DNA of 32,417 nucleotides from JBFHKO01 sp041595355 (GTDB lineage: Bacteria > Pseudomonadota > Gammaproteobacteria > Enterobacterales > Aeromonadaceae). The notes beneath the pieces were generated by a model. It searched no databases, was not told the origin of the DNA, and worked only from the letters and a program-made list of their open reading frames with translations. The DNA lies in NCBI GenBank assembly GCA_041595355.1, contig JBFHKO010000007.1, forward strand, positions 1 through 32,417, written 5' to 3'. Every line of letters begins with the position of its first letter. The stretch's first letter is position 1. A program made the position numbers and the translations under genes. Below, in pieces: positions 7,295 to 15,268 of the stretch.

Positions 7295-8107
7295 ATGCCG
7301 GAGTTGCCGGAAGTGGAAGTCAGCCGCCAGGGTATCAGCCCCTGGCTGCTGGGCGTGACCGTCACCCGGGTACGGGTGCGCAACCCCAACCTGCGCTGGC
7401 CCGTGCCGGCCGAGATCCGGGATCTGGAGGGCTGGCCCATTCGTGCGGTACGCCGCCGCGCCAAGTACCTGCTGCTGGAGTCGGAGCTGGGCACCGCCAT
7501 CCTGCATCTGGGCATGTCCGGCAAGCTGCGCATCCTGCCCCTGGGGACGCCGCCGGACAAGCATGATCATGTGGATATCGAGCTGGCGAACGGCAAGCTG
7601 CTGCGCCTGAACGATCCGCGCCGTTTCGGCGCCCTGCTCTGGACCCGCGACGATCCGGCGTCCCATCCCCTGCTGGTCCATCTGGGGCCGGAGCCGCTCT
7701 CCGCGGCCTTCGACGGCGACTACCTGCATGCCCGCAGCCGGCGGCGCAAGGGCGCCATCAAGCCCTGGCTGATGGACAGCCAACTGGTGGTGGGGGTGGG
7801 AAACATCTACGCCAATGAGGCGCTGTTCGCTGCCGGCATCGATCCGCGCCGGCCCGGCAACAGCCTCTCCCTGGCCGAGTGCCAGCGGCTGGTGGCCGAG
7901 GTCAAGGCGGTACTCGAGCGGGCCATCGCTCAGGGTGGCACCACGCTGCGCGACTTCACCCGCGCCGATGGCCGGCCGGGTTACTTCGTGCAGGAGCTCA
8001 AGGTGTATGGTCGTGCCGGTCGACCCTGTCCGCGCTGCGGTCATCCGCTGGCAGCATTGCGGCTCGGGCAGCGCAGCACCGTCTTCTGTCCGTGCTGCCA
8101 GCGCTGA
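7295..8107 (+). CDS. mutM: Formamidopyrimidine-DNA glycosylase (Fpg)
   Basis: MutM is a bifunctional DNA glycosylase/AP lyase that removes 8-oxoguanine and formamidopyrimidines. The 270-residue protein starts MPELPEVEVSRQGI, giving the catalytic Pro2 and Glu3 after methionine removal. It contains the RRAKYLLLE segment with the conserved Lys, the helix-two-turn-helix region VGNIYANEALFAAGI, and a C-terminal zinc finger of CPRCG and CPCC pairs. The AAGGAA site is well placed before ATG 7295. It is convergent with coaD, with only 9 nt between the stop codons and no intrinsic terminator. Confidence 0.97.
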   Translation: MPELPEVEVSRQGISPWLLGVTVTRVRVRNPNLRWPVPAEIRDLEGWPIRAVRRRAKYLLLESELGTAILHLGMSGKLRILPLGTPPDKHDHVDIELANGKLLRLNDPRRFGALLWTRDDPASHPLLVHLGPEPLSAAFDGDYLHARSRRRKGAIKPWLMDSQLVVGVGNIYANEALFAAGIDPRRPGNSLSLAECQRLVAEVKAVLERAIAQGGTTLRDFTRADGRPGYFVQELKVYGRAGRPCPRCGHPLAALRLGQRSTVFCPCCQR

Positions 8108-8116
8108 GGGCGGGGC

Positions 8117-8608
8117 TCAGGCGGGCGGGAGGCCGAGCTTGGTGCGAATGGCCTGGTTGACCTCGGGGCTCACGAACTGGCTGACGTCACCGCCATGCAG
8201 CACGATTTCGCGGATGAGGGACGAGGAGACGAAGGCGTTCTGCTCCGCCGGCGGCAGGAAGACGATCTCGAGCTCCGGCATCAGGCGCCGGTACATGGCG
8301 GCCAGCTGGGCCTCGTACTCGAAGTCCATGGTGGTGCGCACGCCGCGCACCAGCACATTGGCCTGCTGCTCGCGGGCAAAATCGACCAGCAGACCGCTGA
8401 AGCCCAGCACCCGCACGTTGGGGTAGGGGCGACAGACCTGTTCGGCCAGGCTGACCCGCTCGGGCAAATCGAACAGGGGCCGCTTGCCCGGGCTCATGGC
8501 CACCGCCAGTATCACCTCGTCGAACAGCTTGGCAGAACGGGCAACCAGATCGCCATGCCCATGGGTCATGGGATCGAAGGTGCCGGGAAAGATGACTCGG
8601 GTGCGCAT
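8117..8608 (-). CDS. coaD: Phosphopantetheine adenylyltransferase
   Basis: CoaD adenylates 4'-phosphopantetheine to dephospho-CoA, the penultimate CoA step. The 163-residue protein has the nucleotidyltransferase motif PGTFDPMTHGH at residues 8-18 (TxGH form), LVRGVRTTMDFEYE, and the C-terminal FVSSSLIREI motif. E. coli CoaD has 159 residues. In Vibrio and Aeromonas coaD marks one boundary of the LPS core locus, which begins immediately after it here. Confidence 0.97.
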   Translation of the reverse strand: MRTRVIFPGTFDPMTHGHGDLVARSAKLFDEVILAVAMSPGKRPLFDLPERVSLAEQVCRPYPNVRVLGFSGLLVDFAREQQANVLVRGVRTTMDFEYEAQLAAMYRRLMPELEIVFLPPAEQNAFVSSSLIREIVLHGGDVSQFVSPEVNQAIRTKLGLPPA

Positions 8609-8714
8609 CGTGCTGTTCCTGAAAATCGAAAACTCCGGAAATTATACGGTCGTGTGCTTGAGAATGGCATGGGCTTTGGGAAGAATAAGCCCTTCATGGG
8701 TGAGGGAAGCTTGT

Positions 8715-9749
8715 ATGCAACGCATTCTGGTGGTTCGTAACGACAAGATCGGGGATTTCATGCTGGCCTGGCCCAGCTTCGCCATGCTCAAGCACTCCCT
8801 GGACTGCCGGGTGACGGCCCTGGTGCCGGCCTACACGGCGCCGTTGGCCGCGCTCTGCCCCTGGATAGACGAGGTGATACTGGATCCGGGCGCCAAGGGC
8901 AGCCGGGCCGACAAGCAGGCGCTGGCCAGGCAGCTCAAAGGTGCCGGCTTCGATGCGGCCATTGCCCTCTTCTCCAACAGCCGCAACGCCCTGATGCTGT
9001 GGCGTGCCGGCATTCCCTACCGGCTGGCACCGGCCACCAAGCTGGCCCAGCTGCTCTACAGCCACCGACTGGCGCAGCGTCGCTCCCGCTCCGAAAAGCC
9101 CGAATACCAGTACAACCTGGATCTGATCCGCCACTTTCTCACCCGCCGGGGCATCCAGCCCGTCGAGCCTGCCGCACCCTACCTGCGTTTCGAGTCCGGC
9201 CTGCTGACCACAGTCCGGGGCGATACCGCGGCCCGCCTCGGGGTCGATCCGGCCAAGCCGTGGCTGATGGTGCACGCCGGCAGCGGCGGCTCGGCCAACA
9301 ACCTCTCCCTGAGTCAGTATGCCGAGCTCATCCTGGCGCTGCAGGCGGCCCGCCCGGATTGCCCCTGCATTCTGACCGCCGGCCCGGGCGAGGAGGCCCA
9401 GGCGCGGGCGCTGGCCGGGCAGATACAGGCCGGCGGCGGCCAGGCGGTTGTCTATTGTTCCGACGAGGGGCTGGCCCGCTTTGCCCAGGTACTGGCCAAT
9501 GCCGAGCTCTTCATCGCCGGCAGCACCGGTCCCCTGCATCTGGCGGCCGCCGTGGATGTGCCTACCGTCGGCTTCTTTCCCTCCAAGCGCTCGGCCACCC
9601 CCCTGCGCTGGCAGCCGCTCAACAGCGGCGGTCGCCATCTGGCGTTTGCGCCTCCCGCCGGCGGGGCGGGCGAGTCGGAGATGGCGCAACTGGAGATGCC
9701 GGCCTGTGCGCGTCAGGTCCTCGCCTGGTGGCAGAGCCGGGGCGGCTGA
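8715..9749 (+). CDS. Family 9 glycosyltransferase, heptosyltransferase-like
   Basis: The 344-residue GT-B protein resembles ADP-heptose:LPS heptosyltransferases. It has an N-terminal MQRILVVRNDKIGDFMLAWP (Lys/Asp motif of GT9), a central VHAGSGGSANNLSLSQYAELI and a C-terminal FIAGSTGPLHLAAAVDVPTVGFF nucleotide-sugar-binding motif. The frame is open upstream to 8484, but ATG 8715 has GGGAAG just before it and starts directly at the conserved motif. It is less like WaaC/WaaF than the other two GT9 genes in the locus, so it probably adds a later core sugar. The exact donor and acceptor cannot be read from sequence. It is the first gene after coaD, where Vibrio also carries a core transferase gene. 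Confidence 0.85.
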   Translation: MQRILVVRNDKIGDFMLAWPSFAMLKHSLDCRVTALVPAYTAPLAALCPWIDEVILDPGAKGSRADKQALARQLKGAGFDAAIALFSNSRNALMLWRAGIPYRLAPATKLAQLLYSHRLAQRRSRSEKPEYQYNLDLIRHFLTRRGIQPVEPAAPYLRFESGLLTTVRGDTAARLGVDPAKPWLMVHAGSGGSANNLSLSQYAELILALQAARPDCPCILTAGPGEEAQARALAGQIQAGGGQAVVYCSDEGLARFAQVLANAELFIAGSTGPLHLAAAVDVPTVGFFPSKRSATPLRWQPLNSGGRHLAFAPPAGGAGESEMAQLEMPACARQVLAWWQSRGG

Positions 9750-9830
9750 GCCACACTCTTGATCGTGAGTTGGCCGCAAGGTCGGCACTCATTCCCGCCG
9801 GAATACGGTTCAGCCATAAGGAATGTGACC

Positions 9831-10220
9831 ATGACAAGATACATGTCCCTCGTTGCCCAGCTGTTGGTGCTCAGCATGCTGGGGCTCTCTTTTCCTTCCC
9901 ATGCTGCCCTGATGCCGACCCGGGCGACGGTGCCGGTCAGCGCCCCGTCTGCCGAGCGTGCCCGGGTGATGGATTTCCTGGCGCGTGAGGAGGTGGCCAC
10001 TCAGATCGCCGTCCAGGGCGTGGACATGGCGCAGGTCAGGCAGCGGGTGGCGGCCATGAGTGACGCCGAGGTCAATCAGCTGGCGCAGCGCATCGACAGC
10101 GCCCCGGCGGCCGGCAGTGCCGGCGTCATCGGCGTGCTGTTCACCATCTTCATCATACTGCTGGTGACCGACATTCTCGGCCTGACCAAGGTGTTCCCCT
10201 TCACCCGCGCCGTCCGTTGA
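9831..10220 (+). CDS. Small PA2779-family membrane protein
   Basis: This is a 129-residue protein of unknown function. It has an N-terminal signal-like segment (about residues 4-25), a polar middle rich in Ala, Arg, Glu and Gln with FLAREEVATQIAVQGVD and MSDAEVNQLAQRI, and a C-terminal transmembrane segment (GVLFTIFIILLVTDILGL) followed by TKVFPFTR. This layout matches the family known from Pseudomonas PA2779, usually paired with a PA2778-type cysteine peptidase, as here. ATG 9831 has AAGGAA seven nt upstream; an in-frame upstream ATG at 9759 lacks support. Its stop codon overlaps the next gene's start. Family recognition is from memory; function is not inferred. Confidence 0.75.
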   Translation: MTRYMSLVAQLLVLSMLGLSFPSHAALMPTRATVPVSAPSAERARVMDFLAREEVATQIAVQGVDMAQVRQRVAAMSDAEVNQLAQRIDSAPAAGSAGVIGVLFTIFIILLVTDILGLTKVFPFTRAVR

Positions 10221-11185
10221 GACTCGCCCATTCGGCCCGCCAGGTGGCGGGCCTCATGCTGCTGCTGTGGCTGGCCGGCTGTGCCTCCCGCTCTTCGCTG
10301 TCGCCTGCAGAGCAGGCGCGCCTGGCCCCCTTCAGCGCACTGAGTGTCCCCTTCATCGCCCAGCAGGAGGCGTACTGCGGCCCCGCCGCCCTGGCCATGG
10401 TGCTGGCGGCGCAGGCCGGAGCGGGGCGCGCGGCGACGCCGGCCCTGGAGGCCTCGGTGGATGCGCTGGCGCAGCAGATGCTGCTGCCGGGGCGCGGCGG
10501 CTCGCTGCAGGTGGAGCTGACGGTGGCGGCGCGCCGTCAGGGGCAGCTGGCCTATGTGCTCGATCCCGGCCTGCCCCGGCTACTGGCCGAGGTACAGGCC
10601 GGACGGCCCGTCATCGCCCTGGTCAACCTGGCCTTCGACTGGTGGCCAAGGTGGCACTATGTGGTGGTCACCGGCTACGATCTGGCGGCCGGCGAGTTGT
10701 TGCTGCATTCCGGTGCCGAGGCCAATCAGCGCTGGTCGCTGACCACCTTCGAGCGGCTGTGGGCGCGGGGTGATCACTGGGCCCTGCTGGTGCTGCCGCC
10801 GGGCCAGCTGCCGCTGGCGGCCGACGAGGGGCGTTATCTGATGGCGGCGCTGGATCTGGAGCACAGCGCCGGTCTGGATGCGGCCGGGCCCGCCTACCAG
10901 GCGGCGGCCCGGCACTGGCCTGCCAACCTGACGGCGCTCATCGGCAGCGGCAACGGTGCCTATGCGGCGGGCGACAAGGCTCAGGCGGTGCGCTGGTTCC
11001 GCCAGGCGGCCGAGCAGCATCCCGGCTCGGCGGTGGCGGCCAATAACCTGGCCCAGGCGCTGCTGGAGCTGGGGCTGCCGGCCGCGGCCCTGCCCTGGGC
11101 CGAGCGGGCGGTGCGCCTCGGGGGCGGGGTCGCGGCGGCACACACCCTGGCCGCGGTTCAGCAGACGCTGACGGCGCTGCGCTGA
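10217..11185 (+). CDS. C39-like cysteine peptidase lipoprotein with TPR region (PA2778 family)
   Basis: The 322-residue protein has a lipoprotein signal ending in the lipobox LAGC, giving lipidated Cys22. A C39-like papain-fold domain follows, with Cys54 in QQEAYCGPAALAMVL and His147 in RWHYVVVTGYD. The C-terminal third (about 215-322) has tetratricopeptide-like helices, including NLTALIGSGNGAYAAGDKAQAVRWFRQAAEQHPGSAVAANNLAQALLELG. The start is TTG at 10217, sharing TTGA with the upstream stop. An in-frame ATG at 10256 has a ribosome-binding site but would remove the charged part of the signal, so TTG is preferred. There is no ABC transporter domain, so it differs from bacteriocin-export C39 peptidases. 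The substrate is unknown. Confidence 0.78.
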   Translation: MRLAHSARQVAGLMLLLWLAGCASRSSLSPAEQARLAPFSALSVPFIAQQEAYCGPAALAMVLAAQAGAGRAATPALEASVDALAQQMLLPGRGGSLQVELTVAARRQGQLAYVLDPGLPRLLAEVQAGRPVIALVNLAFDWWPRWHYVVVTGYDLAAGELLLHSGAEANQRWSLTTFERLWARGDHWALLVLPPGQLPLAADEGRYLMAALDLEHSAGLDAAGPAYQAAARHWPANLTALIGSGNGAYAAGDKAQAVRWFRQAAEQHPGSAVAANNLAQALLELGLPAAALPWAERAVRLGGGVAAAHTLAAVQQTLTALR

Positions 11186-11196
11186 GGGGGGGCGGG

Positions 11197-11976
11197 CTAG
11201 TCCGGGCGCGCGTCGGCGCGGGTGCGGATCCAGAGATCGGCGTATTTGACGAAGGTGGAGTGGGCCGAGAGCAGCGAGATGAGCAGCCCCGGCTTGCCGT
11301 CGAGAAAACCTAATCGCAGCAGATACATGCGCAGGAAGCAGCCCACTGCATGCACGAAGCCCTGCCAGAGGGAGCCGCGCTGGCCCCGGGCCTGGCGCCC
11401 ATCGGCCCAGGCCTTGGCATAGCGGGCGGATTTGACCAGGTAGTGCTCCAGATCCCGGTAGGGCAGGTGCAGCAGATCGCCCGTCAGCGGCACCACCTGC
11501 ATGTTGGCTCCCACCACCACCTTTTCATGGACCAGGGCATCGTTGTAGCGGGTGAGCGTCGTCGGGTAGAGGCGCAGCACCCGGTCCGGGTACCAGCCGC
11601 AGTGACGCAGGTAGCGGCCGAAGACCCAGTTGCGGCGTGGCAGCGAGTAGATCAGCCGTCCGGCCGGCTTGGCGATCACCGCCTCTATGCTGGCCCGCAG
11701 CTCGGGGGTGACCCGCTCGTCGGCATCCAGCCACAGACACCACTCGGCGCTGACCCGCTCCTGGGCCAGCTGGCGCTGGCGGCCGTAGCCTTGCCAGTGC
11801 GGCTCCACCTCGTAGCGGGCGCCGAATTCGGCCGCGATTTCGGGGGTGCGATCCGCGCTGCCGGAGTCGAGTATTACTATCTCATCCACCCAGCCGGCGA
11901 CGCTTTGCAGGCAGGCGCGCAGGTTGGCTTCTTCGTTATGGACGATCAGCACGGCGGCCAGGCGGGTGCGACTCAT
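11197..11976 (-). CDS. waaE: LPS core beta-glucosyltransferase WaaE (family 2)
   Basis: The 259-residue GT2 protein has AAVLIVHNEEANLRACLQSV at the N terminus, VILDSGSADRT, and the metal-binding DAD at 84-86 in LWLDADERVT. The LVHEKV stretch (about residues 149-154) and the hydrophobic C terminus are typical of the WaaE/KdtX family. In Klebsiella, Serratia and Aeromonas WaaE adds beta-1,4-glucose to the first heptose of the inner core, on the cytoplasmic side of the inner membrane. Its start overlaps the stop of the upstream heptosyltransferase gene by ATGA, so they form a two-gene unit. It is convergent with the peptidase gene, with 11 nt between stops. Confidence 0.88.
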   Translation of the reverse strand: MSRTRLAAVLIVHNEEANLRACLQSVAGWVDEIVILDSGSADRTPEIAAEFGARYEVEPHWQGYGRQRQLAQERVSAEWCLWLDADERVTPELRASIEAVIAKPAGRLIYSLPRRNWVFGRYLRHCGWYPDRVLRLYPTTLTRYNDALVHEKVVVGANMQVVPLTGDLLHLPYRDLEHYLVKSARYAKAWADGRQARGQRGSLWQGFVHAVGCFLRMYLLRLGFLDGKPGLLISLLSAHSTFVKYADLWIRTRADARPD

Positions 11977-13046
11977 GACGGCTCCTTGTCGGCGGTGGGG
12001 TGGGGCAAGGTGGCCAGCAGCGCCTCGAAGGCGTGGATGACCGCATCGGGGCGGATCTGCCGCATCGCCTGCTCATCCTTCAGGCGGCTGCGCCAGGGCA
12101 GCTCGGCCAGCGGCTTGCCGGTCGCCTGCTCCATCAGCGGCTGGTAGACGCTCACCACCTGCTCCCGGCAGTGATAGGGGCCGGTGCGCTGCGGATTATG
12201 GTGGGCATAGAGCCCCAGCGCCGGGGTGCCGGCGGCGGTGGCCATGTGCAGGGGGCCGCTGTCGGGGCCGAGCACCAGGCGGGCGTGCCTGATGAGCGCC
12301 AGCAGCTGCTTGAGGCTGGTGTCGCCCACCAGATTGCGGGGCGGCGCGTTGCAAAGCGCGACTATATCGGCCGCCAGCTGGCGCTCCAGCGGGCTGGGGC
12401 CGCCGCAGAGCAGCACCTGCAATCCCCGGCGGGCAGCGTGATCGGCCAGCGCCGCATAGCCCTCGGCGGTCCAGTTCTTGTAGGCCTTGCTGGCGGCGGG
12501 GCAGATGAGCAGGGCCGGCCGGCCGCCCAGGGTGGTCTGGGCCCAGGCGTCATCTTCCGGTGAGGTGGGGATCTGCCAGCGGGGCGTCAGATCCTGCACC
12601 CCCAGTTCGGCCGCGAAGGCCATGAAGCCGTCCAGCACATGGGGCGAGGCGGGGGAAGGCACCTTGTGGTTGGTGAACAGCCCCTGGCCGTCCGAGGCGC
12701 GCTGGCGGTCAAACCCGAGGCGGTGGCGGGCGCGGATGCCCAGGGTCAGCAGGCTGGCGCGGATGGCTGATTGCAGGTGCAGCAGGGCATCGAAGCGGCG
12801 CCCCTTGAGCTGCCGCCACACGGCCCGGTAACCGGCCAGGCCCGCCCCCTTGTCGAAGGCGATCACCTCGACGCCGGGCAGATCGCCCAGCAGGCGCGCC
12901 TCCAGCTTGCCCATGATCCAGGTGATGCGGGTGGCCGGCCACTGCCGTTGTATGGCCTGCACCAGGGCCACGGCATGGACGCAATCGCCGATGGCGGAGA
13001 GGCGCAGCAGGCAGAGGGCGTCGGGAGGAGTCTGGAACAGGGGCAT
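11973..13046 (-). CDS. waaC: LPS heptosyltransferase I (OpsX/WaaC type)
   Basis: The 357-residue GT9 protein adds L-glycero-D-manno-heptose to Kdo. The N terminus MPLFQTPPDALCLLRLSAIG and the VLDGFMAFAAELGV, SKAYKNWTAEGYAAL and VLGPDSGPLHMATAAGTPALGLYAHHNP stretches resemble Haemophilus OpsX, which is a heptosyltransferase I acting on phosphorylated Kdo. It fits here because a Kdo kinase gene is divergent, 95 bp away. The symbol waaC is given by function; sequence similarity to enterobacterial WaaC is more distant. It overlaps waaE by 4 nt. Confidence 0.82.
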   Translation of the reverse strand: MPLFQTPPDALCLLRLSAIGDCVHAVALVQAIQRQWPATRITWIMGKLEARLLGDLPGVEVIAFDKGAGLAGYRAVWRQLKGRRFDALLHLQSAIRASLLTLGIRARHRLGFDRQRASDGQGLFTNHKVPSPASPHVLDGFMAFAAELGVQDLTPRWQIPTSPEDDAWAQTTLGGRPALLICPAASKAYKNWTAEGYAALADHAARRGLQVLLCGGPSPLERQLAADIVALCNAPPRNLVGDTSLKQLLALIRHARLVLGPDSGPLHMATAAGTPALGLYAHHNPQRTGPYHCREQVVSVYQPLMEQATGKPLAELPWRSRLKDEQAMRQIRPDAVIHAFEALLATLPHPTADKEPS

Positions 13047-13141
13047 GGCATCAGCCGGGAGTGCGTTCAGGTGTTGGCATTATGCAAACTCGGGGCGGGA
13101 TTGTAAAATGGCGCCCCGCTTTCCGCACAAGAGTGATCACG

Positions 13142-13864
13142 ATGTCCCACTGGCAGCAGCTGCAGCTGCAAAACCAGAGCCTCTGGTACGATCCGGCCTG
13201 TTTTACCGTCTTCTCGGCCGACTGTTTCGATCCCGGCTGGTGGCAGGCCCGTGATGGCGTGGTGGGGCAGTCCCGGGGGCGGGGGGTGACCTGGTTTGTG
13301 CGCGATGGCCAGCATGAGCTGGTACTGCGTCATTACTGGCGCGGCGGCCTCATCGGGCGACTGATAGCCGACCGCTTCTGGTTCGCGGGGGTGGCCCGCA
13401 GTCGGGCCATGGCGGAGTTCGTGTTGCTGGCGCGCCTGCGGGAGGCGGGCCTGCCGGTGCCGCGCCCCGCCGCCGCACGGCTGGTGCGCCAGGGGCTCCT
13501 CTATCGGGCCGACATCCTCATCCAGCGCATTGCCGATGCCCGGGATCTGGTGGCCATTCTCAGGGAGCGCCCCCTGAGAGCGGCCGAGTGGCAGGCGGTG
13601 GGCAACGTGATTGCACGCCTGCATCGGGCCGGGGGTTATCATGCGGATCTCAACAGTCACAATCTGCTGCTGGATGGGGCGGGGCAAGTGTGGCTCATCG
13701 ACTTCGACAAGGGGGCCATCCGTGTGCCGGGCCCCTGGCAGGCGGCCAATCTGGCGCGCCTGCACCGCTCGCTGGTCAAGGAGGCGGGGCTGCATGCCGG
13801 CTTCCACTGGCAGCCGAGTGACTGGGAGGCCCTGCTGGCGGGGTACCGCCAGACTCTGGGTTAG
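13142..13864 (+). CDS. kdkA: 3-deoxy-D-manno-octulosonic acid (Kdo) kinase
   Basis: KdkA phosphorylates the single Kdo residue on lipid A at position 4. The 240-residue kinase-fold protein has the catalytic loop GGYHADLNSHNLLLD (Asp169) and the metal-binding DFD at 187-189 (WLIDFDKG). The N-terminal lobe has a glycine-rich RGGLIGR segment. The start MSHWQQLQLQ was chosen over a GTG at 13061 by family length. It is divergent from the OpsX-like gene and convergent with waaA, with only 4 nt between the stops. Confidence 0.93.
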   Translation: MSHWQQLQLQNQSLWYDPACFTVFSADCFDPGWWQARDGVVGQSRGRGVTWFVRDGQHELVLRHYWRGGLIGRLIADRFWFAGVARSRAMAEFVLLARLREAGLPVPRPAAARLVRQGLLYRADILIQRIADARDLVAILRERPLRAAEWQAVGNVIARLHRAGGYHADLNSHNLLLDGAGQVWLIDFDKGAIRVPGPWQAANLARLHRSLVKEAGLHAGFHWQPSDWEALLAGYRQTLG

Positions 13865-13868
13865 GCGC

Positions 13869-15152
13869 TCATGAGCGTCGGCTCATGGCCCCGGTGAGCA
13901 GGGGGTGCAGGGCGGCCAGGGTGCGTGCCAGCGCGCCCTGATTGGCGGCCACCACGTCGAAGGCAGCCATGCCCATCTGTTTGCGGCGCGCCTCGTCGTC
14001 AAGCAGGTCGCTCACCGTGCGCCCCAGCATCTCGGCATCCGTCACCACCAGGCTCGCCTTGCGCTCCAGCAACTGGCGGGTGATGTCGGCAAAGTTGAAG
14101 TAATGGGGGCCGATGAGGCAGGGCTTGCCCAGCGAGGCCGGCTCGAGCAGGTTGTGCCCGCCCACCGGCACCAGGCTGCCGCCCATGAAGGCGACCTCGG
14201 CCAGCTGGAACAGCGCCGGCAGCTCGCCCATGCTATCCCCCAGATAGACCTGGGTGTCGGCGCCGATGCGTTCGCCCTTGCTTCGGCGCGCCACTGTCCA
14301 GCCGTTCTCCCGGCAGAGCGTCGCCACCGAATCGAAGCGCTCGGGATGGCGCGGCACCAGCACCAGCAGCGCATCCGGGAGATGTTTCCGTACCTCGCGG
14401 GCGGCCAGCAGCACCTGCTCGTCCTCCCCCTGGTGGGTGCTGGCGGCGATCCAGACTGGCCGGCCACCCAGCTGTCGGCGCAGGGCCTCGCCTTCGGCCA
14501 CCTTGGCCTCGTCCAGGCGGATGTCGAATTTCAGGGAGCCGGTGACGGTGAGTTTCTCTGCCGGCACGCCGAGGCGCCGAAAGCGGGCCGCATCCTCCCG
14601 GTGCTGGCAGAGGATGAGACTCAAGGGACGCGCCAGCTGGCGGAACAGGCCGCGCACCTTCTGGTAGCGCTGGCAGGAGCGCTCCGACAGCCGGGCATTG
14701 AGCACCGCGACCGGCAGCTGACGCCTGCCGCAGGCCGCCAGCCAGTTGGGCCACAGCTCGGTCTCCATGATGAGCAGGCCGCAGGGCTGAACTCGCCTCA
14801 GGAAGCGGGCCACGGCGCCGGGATAGTCGAGCGGCGCGTAGCGGTGCTCGACCAGCTCGCCCAGCCGCGCCACCTGATCGGCGCCGGTGCGGGTGGTGGT
14901 GGTGACCAGCAGCGGCAGCTCGGGGTGGGCCGCCTTGATGGCGCGGATGAGCGGCACCGCGGCGATGCTCTCGCCGACGCTCACCGTGTGTATCCACAGC
15001 GGCCTGGGTGAACGCGGCCTGGGCACCCAGCCCAGGTGCTCCGGCCAGCGGGTGCCAAAGCCCGGCTTGCCGGGTTTTCTGCGGTAGAGCAGCCACAGGA
15101 CGAGCGGGGCGGCCAGATAGATGAGCAGGGTGTAGAGCAGGCGATAGAGCAT
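13869..15152 (-). CDS. waaA: Kdo transferase
   Basis: WaaA transfers Kdo from CMP-Kdo to lipid IVA at the inner face of the inner membrane. The 427-residue GT30 protein has an N-terminal membrane anchor (about residues 3-22), the catalytic Glu61 in HTVSVGESIAAVPL, the METELWPN motif, and the C-terminal MGGSLVPVGGHNLLEPA CMP-Kdo-binding motif. Length agrees with E. coli WaaA (425). Given kdkA next door, it may be monofunctional (one Kdo), as in Haemophilus and Vibrio; this cannot be read from the sequence alone. A 116-bp gap with a possible promoter separates it from waaF. Confidence 0.96.
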   Translation of the reverse strand: MLYRLLYTLLIYLAAPLVLWLLYRRKPGKPGFGTRWPEHLGWVPRPRSPRPLWIHTVSVGESIAAVPLIRAIKAAHPELPLLVTTTTRTGADQVARLGELVEHRYAPLDYPGAVARFLRRVQPCGLLIMETELWPNWLAACGRRQLPVAVLNARLSERSCQRYQKVRGLFRQLARPLSLILCQHREDAARFRRLGVPAEKLTVTGSLKFDIRLDEAKVAEGEALRRQLGGRPVWIAASTHQGEDEQVLLAAREVRKHLPDALLVLVPRHPERFDSVATLCRENGWTVARRSKGERIGADTQVYLGDSMGELPALFQLAEVAFMGGSLVPVGGHNLLEPASLGKPCLIGPHYFNFADITRQLLERKASLVVTDAEMLGRTVSDLLDDEARRKQMGMAAFDVVAANQGALARTLAALHPLLTGAMSRRS

Positions 15153-15192
15153 GGACGATCCCGGGCGCGGGCGGTGGAGGCTAGTGCGCGCC

Positions 15193-15222
15193 AGTATCGG
15201 CGATGGCGTGGGGGGACTTCAA
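15193..15222 (-). promoter_or_regulatory. Possible promoter of waaA
   Basis: On the minus strand TTGAAG, an 18-nt spacer and GATACT precede the waaA start by 40 nt. Each hexamer matches consensus at 4 of 6 positions, so waaA may be expressed independently of waaF. Confidence 0.35.
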
Positions 15223-15268
15223 GGTCCGAACTCGGTATGTGCCGTTGAGCGCGGATCCTTGAGCGGTG

